DNA of 64,000 nt from Paraphysomonas bandaiensis (Eukaryota; Chrysophyceae), in NCBI GenBank assembly GCA_965644295.1, contig CBFFRP010000297.1, forward strand, positions 620,001-684,000, read 5' to 3'. Under the pieces are notes generated by a model. That model made no database searches. It had not been told where the DNA came from and saw only the letters and a list, made by a program, of their open reading frames with translations. A program made the translations under genes and the position numbers. This document shows positions 57,721 through 64,000 of the stretch, piece by piece; the stretch's first letter is position 1, and each line of letters starts with the position of its first letter.

Positions 57721-58920
57721 TTAAAAGTCGACCTGGGCATGAAACCGGGTGAACGGTCGAAACCTGGGAAAATTTTACAAATGATACTGCTGACTAAAAT
57801 TAGACAGCGTTTTGTTTAAACTAGTGTAGTAGGTGTTGCATTGACGCGTTTTTAATGCATTTTGATTATATTTTAAAGTCATTAGAGTGGTTATAATAAC
57901 CTAAACATGTAACGGATATACATATATATGTTGCTATAGTATACTATATATATAATGGGAGTGTCAAGGGGAGAAACGGGGGAGTTAAGGGAATCAACAC
58001 AGCAAAAGGAGCAGCTGCAAAGTCCAAGTACACAACGGTATGAATACACTTGATGTAGCTTGCAGATACTAATCACTTTTGTCATATCAGAATCATGTCA
58101 TTGACCTCACAGCCGATAAGGCAAGATCTACGTTGCAGGGGAGTTGCGTCTTCAAAAGCAGGAGCAAAACCACAGAGAGGGGATGGCTGCCATGGAACAG
58201 TAGCTTGTTGTGGCCTGTGCCAGTCGTGATGTTGCTGAAAAGGACGTTGTTGATAGCTAAATATCTACTGATATGCCTCATATATCACCTACTACACCTC
58301 ACAATGTTTCTACTATTATGTCCTATATGTAGAACCCACTATGCCTCCTAACATGCCTGCAATGTCTAATGCACCTCATATTGGCATGATGTCTGTATCT
58401 CACGGGACACCGTCGTCCTCTGAAAGCAATGCATATACGTCGTCTGCTCTACTGCGTTACAGTTAAACAACAACATGCATGATGATAGCAGTTACAAGGA
58501 ATATTTCCGTATACAGGCGGCTCAAGACCAAGCGGCTCGACTTAAGCGTGCGCTCCAAGATGCCATAAAACTGCAATTACTTCAAATCATGTTTATGAAG
58601 TAGCATTACACTATATATATGTAGTAAGGGTTAATAAGATATGTATCATGATCATTAGTAATTATAATATTATAACAAGCATCAATTGGGAACAACATGA
58701 GTATCAGTTAGTAGTACTCTCATAATGTTTTTTTTCCCTTTTCTACAACCTGTTACTAACAAGCAAAACTTACAATAACATGTCAAAGTAGTTACTATAA
58801 GCATTTTAATTGATGTTTATGCCTCCAGAAAAATTCTTTTGACATCTCTACTATACGCTAATTTCATATGAAAACCTGGTCAAATCCACTTCCCAGGTTT
58901 CATGCCCAGGTCGACTTTAA
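57721..58920. mobile_element. TTAA-flanked inverted-repeat element, 1.2 kb
   Basis: Left end TTAAAAGTCGACCTGGGCAT (continuing GAAACC) at 57721 and the inverted right end TTAAAGTCGACCTGGGCAT (continuing GAAACC) finishing at 58920. Both outer edges are TTAA, the target of piggyBac-type elements. No transposase is present. It adjoins the hAT relic. It may be a non-autonomous piggyBac-like element; the class rests only on the ends. Confidence 0.6.
57956..58603 (+). pseudogene. Broken coding sequence inside the TTAA element
   Basis: Starts MGVSRGETGELRESTQQKEQ and may splice through GTATGAAT...CATATCAG. It continues in shifting frames ELRLQKQEQNHREGMAAMEQ, then MPPNMPAMSNAPHIGMM, then YKEYFRIQAAQDQAARLKRA and LQDAIKLQLLQIMFMK to a stop at 58603. 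Several frame changes and stops intervene. The order of a Gln-rich coiled coil, a Met/Pro linker and a C-terminal helix resembles DNA-binding accessory proteins of some DNA transposons. That comparison is inference. Confidence 0.5.
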
Positions 58921-59029
58921 CGCTCATATCGCTTATCAAGTAAATGAAATGTTATGTGAGATAAATGCAAAAGACTTTACTACCTTTTGACTTCTACCAA
59001 TCTTCGGGTTTTACCTTAACCCTCAACAA

Positions 59030-59476
59030 AGTTGGACTCGCACCTTTTCGTGGTGTTCTGGGGGATAAGTACCGGAGAGATTCTCTCTGGGAAACTAACG
59101 TGAGCCGCAAACATAGTCGAATGCTTGTGTGGTACAAGGGACACTAATAAGTGTCACTTGCGTAGACGTCTTTGGGCTCTGACGAATAAACAGGCAACCG
59201 GGAATGGGCGCACCTCAAGGGCATCCGGGACAGGGCCCACCTGAAGGGTAACCGGGGTATTGGGTTGCCTGCTGAAGTCAAGCATCCGGGATGTTAACCT
59301 TAAGCACAGAGAGTGGAAGTGGTTGCACCTTGGTGCTTGCGGCGACGCACAAGCAGCTTCCGTAGTGTTAAATAGTGGATTAGTTACAGGTAGGGGTCTA
59401 ACTAGTTTGTCTAGCCTTCATCTAACTACTAAGTTGGTGCAGGTTTTTAACGCCTATTGCTAATAATAAGACTTTC
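59030..59476 (-). repeat. Dispersed hairpin repeat, long copy 5 (reverse)
   Basis: Reverse-orientation long copy, the partner of 13490-14010. It contains GTGTTCTGGGGGATAAGTAC, GACGAATAAACAGGCAACCG, CCGGGGTATTGGGTTGCCTG, the core TGGTGCTTGCGGCGACGCAC and the end CGCCTATTGCTAATAATAAG. The open frames at 58965-59147 and 59260-59463 lie in this repeat. Confidence 0.85.
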
Positions 59477-59591
59477 AATATATATTTAATAGAGTTTAAA
59501 TAATAAAATAGGATTTTAAACAAAATATGCCGTTTTATGACAACTTGCCAGTGACTAATTGGTGATATTTTTTGATAAGAGTTATAATATC

Positions 59592-59624
59592 AATTTTAAT
59601 CAATTAATTGTTACGCAGCCCTGG
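59592..59624 (-). repeat. Solitary hAT-type terminal repeat
   Basis: ATTAATTGTTACGCAGCCCTG is the same end sequence as the right end of 56550-57716. No matching left end is visible nearby except those of the first element. Confidence 0.6.
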
Positions 59625-59881
59625 TATAAAAGCGCCTAAAATTTGGAAATACAAAAACATTTTATTTTGGTTATCTTACATTTCTCTTAAGTGTTTGAGA
59701 TACTGCGACAGGTATGTGCACAATGTTATTTCAAAAGCGATTGACAAGATTTTTCAAGAGTGACGATTTCTGTGCCGTCTAGGTCCAAAGCTTGCATGTA
59801 GTATCTCAATGCCATTGTTCCCTATTTACAATCATCTGGTACTATACTATACTCACACTGTTAATTCAGCGTGGTGCGTAA

Positions 59882-61714
59882 CTACTGCAGAGGTACTAAT
59901 GACCCTATGATCTGAAAAACACAGATAACCAGTGCAATGCCTGCAAGAAGTAAAACCCCGTAGGTATACCGGACGCTACTAAAAAAGCCACAATACGGAT
60001 TTTTTTCCACGAAGAGTTCTGTGACGCCATCCGAAATGTCGTATAACTGTTCCAATGAGAATTGCTGAAGTAGAGCAGGCGTAACAAGTGCTACCAGAAT
60101 GCCGCATACTCCTGCAAGCTGAAGAGTGAGGCTTAAATCCGTTATAAATACGCTCAGTATAATTGGAGGTAGAGCGGCAACAAGTCTCCATAGCCGCACA
60201 GTTAAAACCTTTGAGCAGTGGTTGGTCGATGATCCCTGGTAGGCACTGTCCCCTGAAATGAATCTATCCAGAAAGCGTACTACAGAAGTTGGCATACACG
60301 AAAGGACACGAGACACTCTTTTATATGCCTTCGGAAAAGCAGCGTGAAAGTTATTTCCTAGAGTGTTGGCGATTAGAGGGAAGACTGACACAGTGTCAAG
60401 TGCAGGGAAGAGGACCACAGTCATTGCCATGAGACGAATAAGTATTTGGGAAACTATAGGGACATGACCAGCTCCCCAGTCAAACCCCACAAAATTCAAA
60501 TTTATCGCTTGGTTAATAATCGGTCCAAAGTACACAACACAAGCTATACCTGTCAGGATGTATATAACACCAGTCGTTATAAGAGCAGACCCAAATATTG
60601 TAGCCACGTGAACTCTGTCGTGTTGGTGTAATGGACGTATCAATCCAGGAACACTGTGCTGAAACAGTTGACTGAAAATTGCAGTAGTGAACATAAGCCC
60701 AAACCCTGAGCCCTTGAAGAGCGGCACATGGGAATCTTGAGTAGTAGCGTAGCCATTCTCTTCTGGGTCAAGCGACATTGCAGCAAGAGTGCCAAGGAGG
60801 AGAATAGCGAGAGACACAAATCGCAGGATTGACATCAGTACTTGAATCGAAATCTGTTCGGCAAGATCTACACATGACAGTGGGACAGCTAGGGCACCGA
60901 AGATTATTGAGGGTACTACAGGAGGAAGGCCAGACCATATCTGAGATGAAAAGGTACTCACAAACACCTGAGTGTATGCAATCAGGCCAACGAACATGAG
61001 CATCATGAGGGCAGACTGATAAAACGTTTTTCCATACGGACCCAGGAATCGAAGAACCAATTCAAGCACCTCAGATTCTTCTTCAAAGTGAGAGACTGTG
61101 TTATCTTTTTCATCACTCAAATGCTTCACAGGGGTTGAGTAGTTAGAAATGCAGTCAGAAGGTTTCGCTAATGCTGTCAATTCTGTAACATTTGTTTGTC
61201 CTGGGCTGCCGATTTCTGAGTATCCTCTGCAGCGTAGAGTTAACTGCTTCTCACAAGAGTAATCAGAATTCTTCCTATATCGAGCTGTATACATGTACGG
61301 ACTCTGCTGTCTTCCATACTTTCGAAGTTGAATATCTCTATGACCAGTTTCTGCTACCCTATAACATTTATCAGTCTACATATACGTATATATACATACA
61401 TATCCATATACGGATACTCCCATACATTAAGACATACACGCATCTCCTCACCATGACACAGTGATATACGCCACACCAGATAAGCATACAATTAACAATG
61501 TTCCCAGTATAATCCCACTCTGATAGAAGGCGTATGGTATCCCCAGACAGCCCACTCCCAGTATGTAATTGATAGTAAAGAAGTAACAGATGAGAGGCGT
61601 GTAGTCTCCTGTACGACTGAATGAATCAAGTACAGGAGCTAAACGACCACTTGCCCATCCACTCCAATCACCTTCTTCTTCACCGTGTTCATCGTATATA
61701 CTTGACCAGTCCAT
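59882..61714 (-). CDS. Amino-acid transporter, AAAP family (TMEM104-like)
   Basis: Two exons, 61714-61452 and 61358-59882, joined by a 93-bp GT-AG intron. The junction reads TVSW then VAETGHRDIQLRKYG. Length is 579 residues. The first membrane segment, LICYFFTINYILGVGCLGIP, carries the N-x-x-x-G-x-G-x-L-x-(I/M)-P-x-A motif of the amino acid/auxin permease superfamily. About ten or eleven hydrophobic segments follow, including YQSALMMLMFVGLIAY, VSLAILLLGTLAAM, SALITTGVIYILTGIACVVY, LAGVCGILVALVTPALL and YGVLLLAGIALVICVF. The loop after the first two segments is hydrophilic and Ser/Glu-rich. It probably moves amino acids across an endomembrane or plasma membrane by proton or sodium coupling. 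The closest animal relative by layout may be TMEM104; substrate unknown. The acidic N-terminus (EHGEEEGDWSGW) is probably cytosolic. Confidence 0.82.
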
Positions 61715-62850
61715 CCGCTTCGCTGGTCATGTATGTATGTATGCATGTACTTAACAACACCATAATACACACACATAAACAACCAGCCAGATACACACAC
61801 ACATACATACATACACATACACCCACATACAAATACAGCAGCTGTATACTCTACTCTGTATATGTATGTATATGTATGTATATGTATGTCAGTATGTTTG
61901 AATATCATGTTCGATGCAACCTTTAGGCTTCACACAAAACCTGGCATTTATATATATAAAACTACCATTTTACAGGGAAATAGCCACTTTATTAGTTGTA
62001 AAACACTGTTAGAATACTCTACTATTCTCCTTGAACGTCATATCCGTTAGTGGCATATATCAATATTCGACCATACTTACTGCAAACATGAGTGAGACAG
62101 ATTCAGACAGGGAGGAAGCGTTGCCTCAATAGTGAAGAGGAAGTGGCCGTATACGCCGACAGCCGGTTGTGTCTGTTGACTCCAATGCTGATAATGTATC
62201 TGACTATAAGAAGAAACGAACAAAAGCAGGAATGAAAGCAGCATACAAGCAAACGTTGGCCATATTGTAGCGTGGTATTAAACAGAGTACCCTGAAGCTC
62301 TAGATGATGATGAAAATTTGAAGATTCCATTCCCGAAAAGACATCTCTCTTGAGTACTTCTGTCATCTGTTTACCTAATATGAAATACCCTACTACATAC
62401 ATCTATATGCATGTGGAAACTACTCAGTATTTTCTAACTAATCTTTGTATAAACTAATGTGAACTCACAATGTGATTTTATATCATAACCGAAGTGTATG
62501 TTTCTAGTTCTCCCCACTGGAGTCTAATTGAACATTCAGCAGAATCTAACTTCTACTATCGTAACGTTGAATAAGTATGAGAGCAACAAAGTCTATATGT
62601 ATATATGCGTTGTCTATATTATAACTGTTAAGTAAAAACAAAAGCAATATTGAAAATAAAAAGTCTAATGAGAATCTCAGCCGCGTAACATAGTATATCT
62701 TTCGGGATCTTTAGTTTTACAAGATTTGTCAACATATTTGAGAGTAAATAAAATCTACACACTGACAGATATTTGGACATATACCATATGACATGCTAGG
62801 GTTGACTACAAAATTTTTATTACTACATATATACTATTTTATAGGATGTG
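61715..62850. other. Intergenic with microsatellites and a short stop-containing frame
   Basis: CATA/CACA arrays at 61730-61890 lie just upstream of the transporter gene. At 62089 the plus strand reads MSETDSDREEALPQ, then two consecutive stops, then RGSGRIRRQPVVSVDSNADN and YKKKRTKAGMKAAYKQTLAI to a stop at about 62270. The composition looks like a real basic protein, so it may be a pseudogene or a recoded fragment. No family is recognised. Confidence 0.35.
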
Positions 62851-64000
62851 CTATTCATGGGCATTCTGTGATACAAGGGATTCACTTTGCTGAATGACGT
62901 GCCGGGATATTTTCTTGATGCGCTTCTTTGCACCCATACCCACTGTCACTAAATCAAAATCTACAATTTCTCCCTGTGGAGTCAGAGTCCTCATCCCTTC
63001 GGATGCATGTACTAAGCGATGCCTCTTCATAAAGGGCCCTTTGCGTTGTGACGGTAGGGTTTCATTGATAAACCTAGAAATTTCCAATCGTCCTACAATG
63101 TCTCCAAATATGGCATTAGTGCACCACACAACATCAGAATCGGAACAAAACAAAGCTGCAGCTGCCATTCCATCACGACAATCTACAGCATTCAAGAAGC
63201 GTGCTAATAGTTCACGATCACTAAATCGAGATGAGTATGTAGTGTGGAGGAGTCTTTCGCTGGTATGAGATAATGGGGCACCAAGAAAGTCACGGTACAG
63301 CTTCTGTACTTCGGTATTTTCATGACTCCGCCGGGTAACTTGCTTCTCATCAATTAAGTATATTCCCGCCGCACGCTTAGACAGAATATTTTTGTCATCA
63401 CTTTTAGGCTCTCCACCACCGCCCAAGCAACCACCTATGCAGGCCATAACTTCTATGGCTACAAAACGTGACTTCCATTCATCAGTCTCCAGCATTCGTT
63501 GAGCTGAGGCAATACCATTGCACACTGCGACTTCACCAATACCAGGCACTGTGGCGACCTTTACTCCAGGTAATGTTCCACGCACTTCACGGAAGTCCAT
63601 TCTTGAGTTAGCTAGAGCGGGGAGCTCTTCAGAATTATCACTCTTTTCGTTTTTGACTCCTATGTCACTGACATTCTGTTCTGTATCATTTGCAACTAGA
63701 CACACAGCTGTGCGGAGTGCCGCTTCCATTACTCCTCCACTTGCCCCGAATATCTGACCAGCGCCTACATATGACCATAACGGGGTTATTACATTTTATA
63801 TATAATTCGACAAGGCGTTACACACGACCTAGACTAGGTGTACTCACAAGATTTACCTGTCGATTCTCCAATGGGACTATCAAATTGCCCTTCGTTGGGA
63901 AGCGAAGCAAACTGTATACCCCTCGCACGTATCATTCTAGCAAGCTCTCTGGTTGTTATAGCGACATCCACATCACCCTGCATGCCTGGACGTTCCACTT
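62851..64000 (-). CDS. [FeFe]-hydrogenase, C-terminal half, with extra NTF2/SnoaL-like domain (partial)
   Basis: Reversible proton reduction to H2 at an H-cluster, usually in hydrogenosomes, mitochondria-related organelles or plastids. Exons seen: 64000-63857 (continuing beyond the window) and 63764-62851, with a 92-bp GT-AG intron. Motifs: VDVAITTRELARMIRARGIQ, GESTGAGQIFGASGGVMEAA, FREVRG, then the third H-cluster motif VMACIGGCLGGGGEPK with both cysteines kept. Usual wording is MACPGGCxxGGGQP, so Pro to Ile and Gln to Glu changes are present. SHENTEVQKLYRDFLGAP and LLHTTYSSR close the catalytic domain. An additional stretch of about 115 residues follows (ELLARFLNAVDCRDGMA, VVWCTNAIFGDIVGRLEISR, RHRLVHASEGMRTL), resembling the SnoaL/NTF2 cone fold, which is not part of standard hydrogenases. 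The first two H-cluster motifs lie outside the window. Nar1/NARF relatives are less likely given ITTRELARMI and STGAGQIFGASGGVMEAALR. Confidence 0.92.

Noticed and set aside
58965-59463. Two open frames of 60 and 67 codons
   Set aside because: They lie inside the reverse long copy of the dispersed repeat and are not conserved as frames in the other long copy.

Overview
This is a 64 kb piece of a eukaryotic nuclear genome. Spliced genes carry short GT-AG introns, mostly 45-110 bp, and two unspliced tRNA genes and several eukaryotic transposon classes are present. The intergenic DNA is AT-rich and full of microsatellites. A very long Pro-Ser/Thr-Gly-Gln repeat protein, an axonemal dynein light chain and an [FeFe]-hydrogenase together fit a flagellated protist that can live at low oxygen. 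A stramenopile (heterokont) relative is my best guess, because PTGQ-repeat proteins are common there. This is inference from gene content, not a phylogenetic result.

Layout. 1-17 kb is gene-bearing: the 5' part of a DNAL1-type dynein light chain (-), a HEAT-like protein (-), a seven-exon glucose-6-phosphate isomerase (+), a five-exon EF-hand protein (+), a small putatively myristoylated EF-hand protein (+), and a cytochrome b5-FAD amine oxidase fusion (-). 17.3-18.3 kb holds two tandem tRNA-Phe(GAA) genes and a 20-bp minisatellite. 18.5-30 kb is an accessory zone: a 36-bp palindromic repeat family, a degenerate kinase-like gene inside an inverted-repeat element, a trypsin-like serine protease gene, a Ty1/copia relic, and a GC-rich island bounded by direct copies of the palindromic repeat. 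30.8-36.1 kb is a complete, apparently very young Ty1/copia retrotransposon with LTRs that show no difference and a 5-bp target duplication.

37.1-53.9 kb is one uninterrupted gene of about 5,600 codons. It encodes a signal peptide, about 2,900 residues of PTGQ/PSGQ repeats, PKD/REJ-like and EGF-like regions, a GPS-like site, roughly seven or more membrane segments and a charged tail. It resembles a polycystin-1/REJ-type surface receptor on a giant stalk. A decayed copy of its 3' end lies just downstream. 54.8-59.6 kb is transposon debris: a hAT relic with terminal repeats, a TTAA-flanked inverted-repeat element, and copies of a hairpin-bearing dispersed repeat. 59.9-61.7 kb is an amino-acid transporter of the AAAP type (-). 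The window ends with the C-terminal half of an [FeFe]-hydrogenase (-) that carries an unusual extra C-terminal domain.

The genes do not form an operon-like set. Points that deserve attention are the hydrogenase extension, the b5-amine oxidase fusion, the giant receptor and the mobile or palindromic repeats of the 18.5-26 kb zone.
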